In this document: positions 38,903 through 46,843 of the stretch, in pieces
Layout of the letters: each line of letters opens with the position of its first letter
How positions within the stretch are numbered: the first letter of the stretch is position 1
Virus record (IMG/VR): IMGVR_UViG_3300024520_000121
Location: 1-47,002 of that record
DNA: 47,002 nucleotides
Direction: 5' to 3' (one strand)
Source: a virus
Notes under the pieces: generated by a model
Told to the model about the DNA's origin: nothing
The model's input: only the letters and a program-made list of their open reading frames with translations
Database searches by the model: none
Position numbers and translations under genes: made by a program

Positions 38903-39825
38903 TCTTGGCCCAACATTTCTTTGATCATCGCTTCGCCCATCGCCATTGCCTGCTGACGACCTTCCCTGGTCGCCGTATTAGGCTTTGAGTCCTGGGGTTT
39001 TGGCGTTGCGCGAACGATCCCTCTTGCACCAGAACTCGGGGGGACTCCAGTCGTGGTGGCTTTCTTCTTCTTGGCAAGTCGTTGCAACTCGTCGGGCATC
39101 AATGCCTGCGTGAGTTGTTGAATCTGCTTGGTCTCGTCGTTCATCCAGCCGGAAATCTTGCTGCCCATATTCATGAGCGTGGTGCCACCGGTGGGATCGA
39201 ACGCCTTCTGACGAACGGACTCCTTGATGCGGTCCGCGAGCCAGGGAACCCTCTTCACGCGCTCCCACTCGGGGCCGCTCATGCGAGCCTCGACCTCTCG
39301 GTCAACGTGGAACCCGGCCATCTGGGCCATCTGAGCGTTCTGGTTCTGCATGAACTGGTCGAACTTCTGTTCGAGGCGCTGGTAGGCGTTGTCGGGCTGT
39401 TGCTGCTGCTGAGGCTCTCCGTACTCGTCGTACTCCGGCTGCTGCGCGGGCGGGGCCTGAGGAGTGGGAGCTTCCTGGACGCCGAAGTAGTTGGCGAAGA
39501 ACTTGGACGCGCCCTCGGGGCCCTGAGTCGCCACCAGGTTGCGGACGGTCTCAACGAAGCCATCCTTCTCCTGCTGGACAGAGTCCGCCCTCTCGCGGTG
39601 ACCCTCCATCTCCTGGACCTGGTCGGGGGTGTACTTCTCCTGAATCGCACCCCAGGGGTCCACCTCTGCAACCTCTTCCTGTTCTGGCTCGGCTGCTGGT
39701 GACGGAGGGTTAGAGTCCCAGGTCGGTCGTTCTCCCTCCATGGGATTGTCTGGCTCACGCTGATCTGCGTAGGCCTCCTGGATTACTTCTTGGCCCTTGG
39801 CGAGCCGCTCTGCTTGAGAGTCCAT
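38899..39825 (-). CDS. Scaffolding-like protein
   Basis: A 308-residue protein, acidic at the start (MDSQAERLAKGQEVIQEAYA), Pro/Gln-rich in the middle (QQPEYDEYGEPQQQQQPDN) and basic helical at the end (LQRLAKKKKATTTGV; EGRQQAMAMGEAMIKEMLGQ). Such charge layout and the place immediately before the capsid gene are typical of scaffolds that guide head assembly and leave before packaging. ATG 39825 is preferred over GTG 39834 because the GAGTCACCGG motif then lies 12 nt upstream, as at the portal. Confidence 0.65.
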   Translation of the reverse strand: MDSQAERLAKGQEVIQEAYADQREPDNPMEGERPTWDSNPPSPAAEPEQEEVAEVDPWGAIQEKYTPDQVQEMEGHRERADSVQQEKDGFVETVRNLVATQGPEGASKFFANYFGVQEAPTPQAPPAQQPEYDEYGEPQQQQQPDNAYQRLEQKFDQFMQNQNAQMAQMAGFHVDREVEARMSGPEWERVKRVPWLADRIKESVRQKAFDPTGGTTLMNMGSKISGWMNDETKQIQQLTQALMPDELQRLAKKKKATTTGVPPSSGARGIVRATPKPQDSKPNTATREGRQQAMAMGEAMIKEMLGQE

Positions 39826-39837
39826 CTGTTCCACTTA

Positions 39838-39847
39838 CCGGTGACTC
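39838..39847 (-). promoter_or_regulatory. GAGTCACCGG leader motif, copy 2
   Basis: On the coding strand GAGTCACCGG ends 12 nt before the ATG of the scaffold gene, in the gap between 128-residue gene and scaffold. Identical to copies before the 118-residue and portal genes. Confidence 0.45.
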
Positions 39848-39867
39848 GGTGGTGGGAAGGGTTTGTG

Positions 39868-40254
39868 TTACGACGACGGGGCCGAGGTGATCATGAGATC
39901 GAACTCCCAGTTGTCGTCTACGCCGACCTGCACTCCGAGAATAGTCGGAGGAACGGTAGCATCCTCCCCTTGTTCGTAAAACGCCATTGACCCCGCAAAG
40001 GGGAAGAACGTCAAACTCAACGGGAAGACAGAGATTGTGTTGTTGTACCGGTTACCGATCAGCTGTACCGAGGTGATGTTCCGGAAGCCGAGTTGGTCCC
40101 TGGCGAGTTGCGCGATTGGGATTCCTGATGCTGCGTAGTTGTCTCCAGCCCCGCCAGTCCCGTCAAACGTGAATGTCACGAAGGCTCGCTGTCGGTCGGC
40201 AATGGGCTGAGGACGTCCCCAGTCATCGTGCATGGGCGTTAGTTTGTGAGTCAT
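39868..40254 (-). CDS. 128-residue virion-operon protein, unknown
   Basis: ATG 40254 overlaps the previous stop as ATGA, with GAGG upstream. The protein is beta-rich (RAFVTFTFDGTGGAGD; VQLIGNRYNNTISVFPLSLT) and ends WEFDLMITSAPSS. Its position between portal and scaffold, paired with the 121-residue gene, suggests a decoration or head-vertex protein. No homology is recognised. Confidence 0.55.
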   Translation of the reverse strand: MTHKLTPMHDDWGRPQPIADRQRAFVTFTFDGTGGAGDNYAASGIPIAQLARDQLGFRNITSVQLIGNRYNNTISVFPLSLTFFPFAGSMAFYEQGEDATVPPTILGVQVGVDDNWEFDLMITSAPSS

Positions 40255-40616
40255 GCCTCGTACACCTCCAGGTCAAGCTCAAGGTTCGAACCCAACTCCA
40301 GTGCGCCCAACTCGTTGGGCAACGCCCCCGCAGCCCCGGTGACATGGACCAGGAGTAACTGGGTCGGGAAATCCCACTGCACAGAGAGCCCTGTGGCTCC
40401 GAGCACGCTGGAGTGGCGTAGGGCGAGTGCGTGGACGTGGATGGCCTTGACGAAACCGAGAGTGTTCTCGATGTCGATCGCAAAGCCACCCGCGACATAA
40501 GCCTGCACCGCAGTGAATGTGACGTTGAGCATCCCGACTCGGCGATTGCCCTCGGTGCGCGGGCGGCCGAACTCGTTACCCACACCGTCGTAAAGTCTCG
40601 TGGTAGTGATTGTCAT
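40251..40616 (-). CDS. 121-residue beta-rich virion-operon protein
   Basis: ATG 40616 overlaps the portal stop as TGATG. Strands MTITTTRLYDG, VGMLNVTFTAVQAYVAGGFA, LSVQWDFPTQLLLVHVTG and LELGSNLELDLEVYEA indicate a compact sandwich. The frame stays open far upstream inside the portal gene, but that part is a shadow. With the 128-residue gene it may form an exterior head protein pair; the function is inferred from place only. Confidence 0.55.
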   Translation of the reverse strand: MTITTTRLYDGVGNEFGRPRTEGNRRVGMLNVTFTAVQAYVAGGFAIDIENTLGFVKAIHVHALALRHSSVLGATGLSVQWDFPTQLLLVHVTGAAGALPNELGALELGSNLELDLEVYEA

Positions 40617-42634
40617 CAGTACTGTCCTCCTTGCGGTGCGGGACCGCCGGCTCCTGAAATTTGATCTGCCATGGCCGGTGGAAGGGTCGCTCCAGGCTGA
40701 GGCATGGACATCTGCAAGTGCTGCTGGTAGTGCTCGATGAGAATTGCCTGACCCTCGGGCGGCAGTGCTTTGAACTCGTCCGAGTTGAGTAGCGAGCGGT
40801 GCTCTTCCTCGTGGATGTCCTGGTTTTCCCAAGACTGAGGAGGAGGCACTCTCTGCCCCAGGAGCATGAGCTTGTTCTCGTTCTGAGCTCCTCGGCGGTC
40901 GCGTTCCTTGTCGTAGGTGATTGCGTCCGCGTTGTCTTCCATCTCCAACATCTTGAAACCCTTGGATCGGTCCTCCGGGTTCATCATGTTGAGAAGGCCA
41001 ATCTGGCCCATTACCTGAAGATCTTGGATTCCCATGGTACGGGACTTCGGACGCATGGAGTCGATCTCGACGTACACGTCTGTGTTGCCTCGAATGTCTG
41101 CACCTTTGAAGGAATGAATGTCGAACTGATTGTCTTTCCCTTGGACTTTGATGATCCGCTCTTCGTCCGCATTGTCTTGAAAGTTCTCCAGAGTCAACTC
41201 GGCCCACCTCGACAGCGCTGCGGCCATTCTACGGAGTAACGGCTCCTTGGCCTTGAACCCTTGTTCGACCAACAGATTCAGTGCAGTTCCTGACAACTTC
41301 CCCTGGTATTGCCCCTTTTCGGCCCCGTAGGTACTCGTGATCGCATCAAAGTCGCTCCTGAACCGGGCCATCTCCTGTTCGGACTCCGGAGGGAGGGGAG
41401 GAGGAGACAGATAACTCGGAGGAGCAACACCGTTGTATTTGATGACCTCGCCAATCTGGCTGACGAACGCGGACTGTGGAATCCCGGCTGTCTGAGGAAA
41501 CAGCACCTTGGCGTTGACGCCGAAGAGGAAGGTGTGCTCCAGTCTCTTGGAGACAATGCGGTTGTAGTTCTTCTGCGGGACGATGAGGTCGTCGACCTCG
41601 GACTGGCCCCAGAACGACCCGGGGATGAGAAGCTTGCGGATCGGGATGTACGGGATCGCGTGTTTTGGCGTCGGGTTGTCTCCCATCCGGAGAATGACGT
41701 TGTTGGCCCCGATGATCAGTCGACCCTTCGGATACTTGGGTGTGGGCCTCTCGTAGTACTCCTTGACCGTCACCCACTCCTCCGCGGTCTCGTGGTCCGA
41801 CACGGTGCCAAACAGACCGGTTCCCGCCACGGCATACGCCGCCCTCTGTCTTCGAAGCGGGTCCTCGCCTCCATGATCGTTGACAACGTAGCGCGCCTTC
41901 TCGGGGAAGAACCGATCCACCCACGCGAGAGGCCTTCGAGTAACCTCCATGATCCACTCAAGATCGCCGTCCTGCGTGACAAGTGGGTCCGTGTGAATCG
42001 TGAAAGGGCTCGGAACCGAGACCTCGAGATCCCCTTGCGTGTACGTTTCTTCGTAGGGATTCCCTTCCTCGTCGAACATCAACTCGGCCGTCATCGGGTC
42101 AACCGCGGGTGCAACCTCTTGATCGCCGGCGTGGGGGTTCCAGTGAACCTTGAGGAAACCAGTTCCAGCAATCGCAGCCCACATGCACGCCTCGGGCCAC
42201 TTGTCGATCATCTTCTGGGCGTTCCACTGGTGCTCCAGGATGTGGTTCGACACCCGCGTGGCCTGAATGTCCTCGATGTCGGTGGAGTTGGGCCGTGAGA
42301 CAAACTTCGGGTTGAAGCTCGTCATGCTCGCAATCGCGCGCTCGACAAACGGACGGATGTAGTTCCTGACTTCCCGAACACGCCATCTCGAAGAGCTCGG
42401 GCGCGACATCATCCCCCAGGAGGTGGTATCCCAGGTGTGCCACTGGTAGCCGACCGTGAACGCGATGTTGTAATGCCACCTACGCTCAAGCTGCGCGCGC
42501 GCCGAGTCATGGGGGTTGAAACGACTATTGATGGTGGTGAAGGCGGCGTCTTCGTCAGGGGTCCGTTTGTACTTCTCGGGAACGGCGTCCCTGACCTCCT
42601 TTACCCTGGAGATGTCGTAATGATGTATTGGCAC
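40616..42634 (-). CDS. Portal (head-tail connector) protein
   Basis: A 672-residue protein of podovirus portal type. ARAQLERRWHYNIAFTVGYQ near the start, IRPFVERAIASMTSFNPKFV, a wing region, RKLLIPGSFWGQSEVDDLIV (about 345-364), a helical crown-like section (GTALNLLVEQGFKAKEPLLR) and a Pro/Gln-rich end. It forms the dodecamer through which DNA enters and leaves the head. The only sensible start is GTG 42634, which has no Shine-Dalgarno site but does have GAGTCACCGG 12 nt upstream. An unusual start for an abundant product. Confidence 0.8.
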   Translation of the reverse strand: MPIHHYDISRVKEVRDAVPEKYKRTPDEDAAFTTINSRFNPHDSARAQLERRWHYNIAFTVGYQWHTWDTTSWGMMSRPSSSRWRVREVRNYIRPFVERAIASMTSFNPKFVSRPNSTDIEDIQATRVSNHILEHQWNAQKMIDKWPEACMWAAIAGTGFLKVHWNPHAGDQEVAPAVDPMTAELMFDEEGNPYEETYTQGDLEVSVPSPFTIHTDPLVTQDGDLEWIMEVTRRPLAWVDRFFPEKARYVVNDHGGEDPLRRQRAAYAVAGTGLFGTVSDHETAEEWVTVKEYYERPTPKYPKGRLIIGANNVILRMGDNPTPKHAIPYIPIRKLLIPGSFWGQSEVDDLIVPQKNYNRIVSKRLEHTFLFGVNAKVLFPQTAGIPQSAFVSQIGEVIKYNGVAPPSYLSPPPLPPESEQEMARFRSDFDAITSTYGAEKGQYQGKLSGTALNLLVEQGFKAKEPLLRRMAAALSRWAELTLENFQDNADEERIIKVQGKDNQFDIHSFKGADIRGNTDVYVEIDSMRPKSRTMGIQDLQVMGQIGLLNMMNPEDRSKGFKMLEMEDNADAITYDKERDRRGAQNENKLMLLGQRVPPPQSWENQDIHEEEHRSLLNSDEFKALPPEGQAILIEHYQQHLQMSMPQPGATLPPAMADQISGAGGPAPQGGQY

Positions 42635-42646
42635 CCAAACGTCTGA

Positions 42647-42656
42647 CCGGTGACTC
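42647..42656 (-). promoter_or_regulatory. GAGTCACCGG leader motif, copy 3
   Basis: On the coding strand GAGTCACCGG ends 12 nt before the GTG start of the portal gene, which lacks a Shine-Dalgarno site. The local sequence GACTGAGTCACCGGTCAG is partly self-complementary, so it could form a small hairpin or a protein site. Confidence 0.45.
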
Positions 42657-42684
42657 AGTCAAACCACAACCGCGGAGATCTTAC

Positions 42685-43677
42685 TCAGAACACCTTCTTG
42701 ATTCTCTTCTTGATACTTTTTCCCGCCTTGGAAGCGACTTTCCGGACGCCCTTGGCACCCCCGGAAACAACGTCCTTTGCCGCGCCTCCAACCAACCCTG
42801 GAAGAACTCCCAGAGGTCCGAGCGCCAGACCCGCCAGAGTCCCAGCAACGGTCAAGTTGCCAGCAGAGCGACCAATGCCCCGGGCAAGATCGGCGGTTCC
42901 CACCTGTTCCTGAGTTGCCATCCCCGGGAGACCTCCTCCCACGATCGCTCCGAGAATCGCGCCAACTCCCATCCCAATCGGTCCCGCAGGAGCCCCGAGA
43001 ACCATCCCGGCAGCCCCACCTTGACCAGCACCCATCGTCGTCTGATTGGCCCCTTGCTGACCGAGTTCCCCGCGGAGTTCTCTCGCCTCTGCCCTCGCCC
43101 GCGGGCCCCGGGCCTGGTCGAGCCTGTCCCCTGCTTTCCCAATCGACTTCGCCTGACGGCTGCCCTGGAGAGCAACTCCCCCGAGAGCAGCCGGTCCCGC
43201 CAGCTGACCAAGGAACGAGGTGGTCGCCGAGGCCGGAAGCAACTTCGAACCCTGACTCAAGGCAGAAAGGGACGACAGCGCGGCACCAGGACGGTCCCCT
43301 TCCCGGAAGCTCTGGACTGCGCCAGCTCCCGACGCCGCAGCACCGAGTGCCGCCCCTCCCTTCTGCCATAGATTCATGCCCGGAGCCGGTGGCACCGGAG
43401 GTTGTCCAGCCCTGTCGAGCCCAATATCGGGACCAGGACGCACCAAGCTCGGAGGGGCCGCTCTGTCCGCCATCATCTTGTTCGCAGCACCCGGGACCTG
43501 ACTTATGCCCCCCGCCATCTGACCCAGCTGGCCGATGTTCCCCATCTTCATCTGGTCAAACAGCTGCTGCATTCCCATGTTCATCGCCTGGCGCTCGGCT
43601 TGCTCACGGTTGAAGAACCGCAGCACTTCCGGCGGAAGGTTGGGCCTGGGCTGGAAAGGGCTTTGAGGAAGGGCCAT
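42685..43677 (-). CDS. Gly/Ala-rich membrane-active virion protein, unknown
   Basis: A 330-residue protein whose start overlaps the 34-residue gene as TGATG. It has a hydrophilic N-terminus (RFFNREQAERQAMNMGMQQ), followed by several Gly/Ala/Leu segments (WQKGGAALGAAASGAGA; GPIGMGVGAILGAIVGGGL; LAGLALGPLGVLPGLVGGAA) and a basic tail KAGKSIKKRIKKVF. The composition resembles phage proteins that pass or fuse with membranes at entry. Position beside the terminase and portal genes is unusual for an ejection protein. Confidence 0.55.
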   Translation of the reverse strand: MALPQSPFQPRPNLPPEVLRFFNREQAERQAMNMGMQQLFDQMKMGNIGQLGQMAGGISQVPGAANKMMADRAAPPSLVRPGPDIGLDRAGQPPVPPAPGMNLWQKGGAALGAAASGAGAVQSFREGDRPGAALSSLSALSQGSKLLPASATTSFLGQLAGPAALGGVALQGSRQAKSIGKAGDRLDQARGPRARAEARELRGELGQQGANQTTMGAGQGGAAGMVLGAPAGPIGMGVGAILGAIVGGGLPGMATQEQVGTADLARGIGRSAGNLTVAGTLAGLALGPLGVLPGLVGGAAKDVVSGGAKGVRKVASKAGKSIKKRIKKVF

Positions 43678-43781
43678 CAGTCGTCACTCACAGGAACGGG
43701 ACCAGGTCGCCATGGAGGGTTGCTCGCGTGGTGCCGCATCCAGTTCTGCTCGCGCCGGCATCGATAGTCTCTGTTTCTCAT
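43677..43781 (-). CDS. 34-residue Arg/Trp-rich peptide
   Basis: ATG 43781 has GGAG five nt upstream, inside the end of the previous gene, and its stop overlaps the next start (TGATG). The sequence MRNRDYRCRREQNWMRHHAS, then NPPWRPGPVPVSDD, is strongly basic and aromatic with no membrane helix. A nucleic-acid or packaging-motor partner would fit, but this is speculation. Support is the ribosome site and double coupling. Confidence 0.5.
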   Translation of the reverse strand: MRNRDYRCRREQNWMRHHASNPPWRPGPVPVSDD

Positions 43782-43783
43782 CT

Positions 43784-44218
43784 CTACTCCAATGAATCCC
43801 GCATCGGGTCAGACACTGCGAAAGAAGCCTCGGCCTGTTTCTGGGCCATCTTCTCCTGGAGATGCGAGTACACCTTCATGGCCTGCTCCGCATCCTGAGG
43901 AATCATCTTGCCGTTCGGGAACACGGGAGGGCTTGTCGCATGGTCCGGGACCGGCTCCTCCGTGTACTCCGCCAAATTGCCCGCCATCTGCCGGTAGGTC
44001 ACGTAACCCTGCGCGTTGCACATGGTCATGAACATATTCTCCAGCTTCTGCTTCTGACGAGCCTCCGCCTTCACCTTCTCGTCCGACTGAGCCACAATTC
44101 GACAGAATTGCTCGCCCTGACGACGTCCAAACCAGGCAACTGCCCAGCACGCGGCCGCCATAGAAAACACCGCGCAAGCACAAACCACCACCAACACCAC
44201 TGCTAGATTGCTATCCAT
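43784..44218 (-). CDS. Membrane-anchored coiled-coil protein
   Basis: A 144-residue protein starting at ATG 44218 (GGAGG nine nt upstream), eight bp inside the terminase gene's end. One membrane helix (VVLVVVCACAVFSMAAACWA, about 8-27) is followed by RRQGEQ and a charged helix (SDEKVKAEARQKQKLENMFM). The C-terminus is helical and hydrophilic. The topology is that of an i-spanin, holin partner or injection factor; position next to terminase resembles lysis genes of some podoviruses. The spanin-like set at 18654-19524 is an alternative lysis location. Confidence 0.5.
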   Translation of the reverse strand: MDSNLAVVLVVVCACAVFSMAAACWAVAWFGRRQGEQFCRIVAQSDEKVKAEARQKQKLENMFMTMCNAQGYVTYRQMAGNLAEYTEEPVPDHATSPPVFPNGKMIPQDAEQAMKVYSHLQEKMAQKQAEASFAVSDPMRDSLE

Positions 44219-45833
44219 CCCAGAAGTCCTCCGCTCCCCATCGCTCAGACTTAGAAAATGCGACATCCCGGGCCTGCCGAGACATCGTTTTGACCTTGAT
44301 CGACTCCAAGGGATCCGTGATCCCGTGAATATTCAAATAGTCCAACGGGACGTTGCACACGATGTGTTTCAGCGCGTCAATCCCGTGATCGTCCTTCTTG
44401 AGCGGCAATTCCTTGTCATTCTGCGTCCGGCTCTGCTGCTCACTCAACTCCAGGTATCGGTAGTTCTCCAACTCGTGAATCAACGGCTGGTTCGCCGGAG
44501 TGTCCAGGATCTTGAGAAACGGTTCCCCGTTGTCCTGGATCGCCAGAAGTGCCGCGATGATCTGGATGGCTGACTCCGTCCCGATGTAACTCGGGTCCGT
44601 GTAAACCCCCTCCTCCGCAAACTGGTCCGCAATCGTCTTCCCGCTCGCAGCCTGGGTCTTCGCGAACGCATCGTGCCCAATCTTCGTGAATTCAATCCGG
44701 TGACGGCCAGTTCTGGCCTTGATCGCCCCCGCTACCTCTCTCACGGTCCTACCACGCTCGTAATACCCGTCCTCGACGTAGAAACAGCCGTCCCCGTCAA
44801 GCGCGACCCACTCCACCGCACAAGGGTTGTTCCAACCCGGGTCAATCCCGCGAAAACGAGCCCACTGCGCCGGTAACTCAGACCAGGGAATGACATGCGT
44901 GGTGCGGCTGAACTCAGGGAAGACCTTCCTGCCTGCCTTGGCACCGGGGTCGATCTCCATCTCGGCCTGCCAGTCCTTGCCCTCCATGCCACCGCGGTAC
45001 TTCTTACTCGCCTCCGCCGCCCACTTCTCGTCCTTCTCCGGGTCCGCGGAGTAGTGAATCTGGAGAACCTCCCAGTCCATCACGGTCCGCCACCGCACCA
45101 TCCCCTCTTTCTTGCTCCAGCTGGGAATCAGAGTAACGGTTGTCTCAGGCACCACTTCAGCATCGCAAAGATCGAAAAACTCTCCCGCCTTCGCTGAACT
45201 AGCCGCCGTGAAACGCCCTCCACCCTCAACCGCCGGCTGGGCAGCCGAAAACGCACTCCCAAACTCCGGCTGAAACGCCGCCTCGTCGTCAAAAATCGCG
45301 CTCGCCGTGTTGCTCCGGATCTGGTCCTCGCCCTGAGGAATCCCCTGAATCAAACAGTCCTGGCCAGTGAACTTCAGGTTGCAGTACGAATAGGTCGCCG
45401 GACAACGCTCCTGCATCCAAAGCGGCAGCCTCCGCCACACCCCAAATGCCCGCTTCACCAGCTTGTCCGCGTCCTCCTCCTTCTTCGACTGGAAAAACAC
45501 GAGCTGCCCAGAACGGAACATCGCCCACCACAGATGACAAAGCACCATCCCCCAAGAAACCATCACCTGACGGCTCTTCGGAATCAACAACCGCGGGTTC
45601 GCGTACCACTCCTCCACCAGGTACCGGAAGTAATCCTTGTCCGGCGGCAACTTGTACGGCTGCTCGTGGTCGTGCTCGTCCAAGGTCAGACAATGTGTCC
45701 CAATGAAATACCACGGGTCCTTCCGACACTCAGACCACTCCAAACCATACGCATGGCGAGCAACCTCCGCCCTGTCAGCCGGGCTCATCGCCAGGTAGTT
45801 CGCCTCACGCAATTGATCCAGAGGGTTCGTCAC
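44211..45833 (-). CDS. terL: Terminase large subunit
   Basis: A 540-residue protein with both terminase domains. The ATPase has a variant Walker A PKSRQVMVSWGM (85-96) and Walker B SAIFDDEAAF (178-187). The nuclease has RGIDPGWNN (Asp331), IGHDAF (Asp388) and KKDDHGIDALKH (Asp481, Asp482, Asp486) as metal-binding acids. It cuts concatemeric DNA and pumps it into the head through the portal. GTG 45833 overlaps the previous stop as GTGA. The usual GKT/S of Walker A is absent, a common variation in these enzymes. Neighbours are the probable small subunit and portal. Confidence 0.9.
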   Translation of the reverse strand: MTNPLDQLREANYLAMSPADRAEVARHAYGLEWSECRKDPWYFIGTHCLTLDEHDHEQPYKLPPDKDYFRYLVEEWYANPRLLIPKSRQVMVSWGMVLCHLWWAMFRSGQLVFFQSKKEEDADKLVKRAFGVWRRLPLWMQERCPATYSYCNLKFTGQDCLIQGIPQGEDQIRSNTASAIFDDEAAFQPEFGSAFSAAQPAVEGGGRFTAASSAKAGEFFDLCDAEVVPETTVTLIPSWSKKEGMVRWRTVMDWEVLQIHYSADPEKDEKWAAEASKKYRGGMEGKDWQAEMEIDPGAKAGRKVFPEFSRTTHVIPWSELPAQWARFRGIDPGWNNPCAVEWVALDGDGCFYVEDGYYERGRTVREVAGAIKARTGRHRIEFTKIGHDAFAKTQAASGKTIADQFAEEGVYTDPSYIGTESAIQIIAALLAIQDNGEPFLKILDTPANQPLIHELENYRYLELSEQQSRTQNDKELPLKKDDHGIDALKHIVCNVPLDYLNIHGITDPLESIKVKTMSRQARDVAFSKSERWGAEDFWDG

Positions 45834-45994
45834 CCCTCGAAACCAATGTGCCGGCAGAATGCGTCAACCTCCATCTGAGTCCGGTAACCGCTCTCCACCT
45901 CCCGCTGGAAATCTCCCGCCAAGTCCTTATCCGACACCCTCTTCTTGACCACCGGTGCCGACTCCGCCTCGCCCGACTTCCTCTTCTTTGCCAT
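45830..45994 (-). CDS. 54-residue basic protein before terminase
   Basis: ATG 45994 has AGGAGAG three nt upstream, and the stop overlaps the terminase GTG. MAKKRKSGEAESAPVVKKRV opens with a Lys/Arg-rich stretch, and REVESGYRTQMEVDAFCRHI is helical. It overlaps the 195-residue gene by 68 bp in another frame. A small DNA-binding packaging helper would fit its charge and site, but no family is known to me. Confidence 0.55.
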   Translation of the reverse strand: MAKKRKSGEAESAPVVKKRVSDKDLAGDFQREVESGYRTQMEVDAFCRHIGFEG

Positions 45995-46514
45995 GCTCTC
46001 TCCTGTCCTTCCGCTGACGACCCTTCAGACGAATCAACAAACCACGGATCTCCTCAGACCTCGTGTTGTCGTCCACACGCTTCACCGTCGTCTTCGTCTC
46101 CTGATGACCAAAAATCCCCTTCAACTCCTTCAAAGCCATGTTCACCTGAGAGATCGTCGTCGCGTGCCGAATCGTCGCCAAAAACACCGCCGCCATCGTG
46201 TCACGGTTCTCCAAACTCGGGTCACTCCGAATCTGATCAGCATAATGGTCCAACGTCGGACCAATCTCCTCCAACAACGCCGCTACCGCCTCCATGCTCC
46301 GCTCCAAAATGTCCGGCCTGTACTTCCAGTTGTGCCAAGGGACATAAGTCCCATCACGCATCCTCCGCAACTCAATCGGCCAAAAGTGACTCTCCTCAAC
46401 CTCCGAGACCTCCACACCGTCCTGGATCTTACGACGAATTCGACTCCTCAACTGAGTCCCCCTGTAACCAGGGTCTCGCCTGCGCCAACAACGCTCCGTC
46501 ACCGTCTTCGCCAT
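45927..46514 (-). CDS. Candidate terminase small subunit
   Basis: A 195-residue protein, first substantial gene of the late unit and directly before terL. It starts MAKTVTERCWRRRDPGYRGT with a basic N-terminus, continues with a mixed region (WPIELRRMRDGTYVPWHNWK) and long helices (ERSMEAVAALLEEIGPTLDH; ATTISQVNMALKELKGIFG), and ends in a very basic/Gly-rich tail. Small terminases have an N-terminal DNA-binding domain and a helical oligomerisation core. The position is right and the composition fits, but I do not see a clear HTH. Last 68 bp overlap the 54-residue gene. Confidence 0.5.
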   Translation of the reverse strand: MAKTVTERCWRRRDPGYRGTQLRSRIRRKIQDGVEVSEVEESHFWPIELRRMRDGTYVPWHNWKYRPDILERSMEAVAALLEEIGPTLDHYADQIRSDPSLENRDTMAAVFLATIRHATTISQVNMALKELKGIFGHQETKTTVKRVDDNTRSEEIRGLLIRLKGRQRKDRREHGKEEEVGRGGVGTGGQEEGVG

Positions 46515-46580
46515 CTATCCACCATCAATCACCCCAGACAAGGCCTGCAACCAGTTCCAACGCCGAGTCACCTGTTCCAT
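46515..46580 (-). CDS. Possible 21-residue leader ORF of the late unit
   Basis: ATG 46580 reads MEQVTRRWNWLQALSGVIDG and ends at TAG directly abutting the next ATG at 46514. There is no good Shine-Dalgarno site, so support is only the abutting stop/start. It would be the mirror image of the 21-codon leader at 385 on the opposite unit. Confidence 0.25.
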   Translation of the reverse strand: MEQVTRRWNWLQALSGVIDGG

Positions 46581-46629
46581 CAAAACCAGAAACAGACCCC
46601 GCCTAGAGATCGAAAAGCACACCTTGCAC

Positions 46630-46668
46630 GCCCTGACCCCACCCTGGACCCCGGGCTGGACCCCACGG
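46630..46668. repeat. Degenerate tandem repeats of CTGGACCCC
   Basis: CCTGACCCCA (46632-46641), CCTGGACCCCGG (46643-46654) and GCTGGACCCCACGG (46655-46668) lie in a row in the gene-free stretch between the late unit and the right terminal repeat. They could be binding sites for the terminase or a replication or regulatory protein. The stretch 46581-46843 otherwise shows no gene. Confidence 0.45.
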
Positions 46669-46745
46669 ACACCAAATCGGCGGCCTACCTGTCCACCTGG
46701 ACACTTACTAAGCGCTGACTCCGCACTACCCCGTTTTCGGCCAAG

Positions 46746-46775
46746 AATTTATCGGAGAGGAAGGTACTTCAACAA
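46746..46775 (-). promoter_or_regulatory. Weak promoter candidate for the late leftward unit
   Basis: Reading the minus strand, TTGTTG (46775-46770) and TAAATT (46751-46746) are 18 bp apart, matching the sigma70 consensus at three and four of six positions. It is upstream of the late operon in the only available gap. Low confidence; a phage-encoded factor may be needed. Confidence 0.25.
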
Positions 46776-46843
46776 TCCTGCAACCTTGGGTTCCCGGTTC
46801 ATTGGGGGGGGGCTCGGGATGCGGTGGATCGGCAAGGGCGCGA

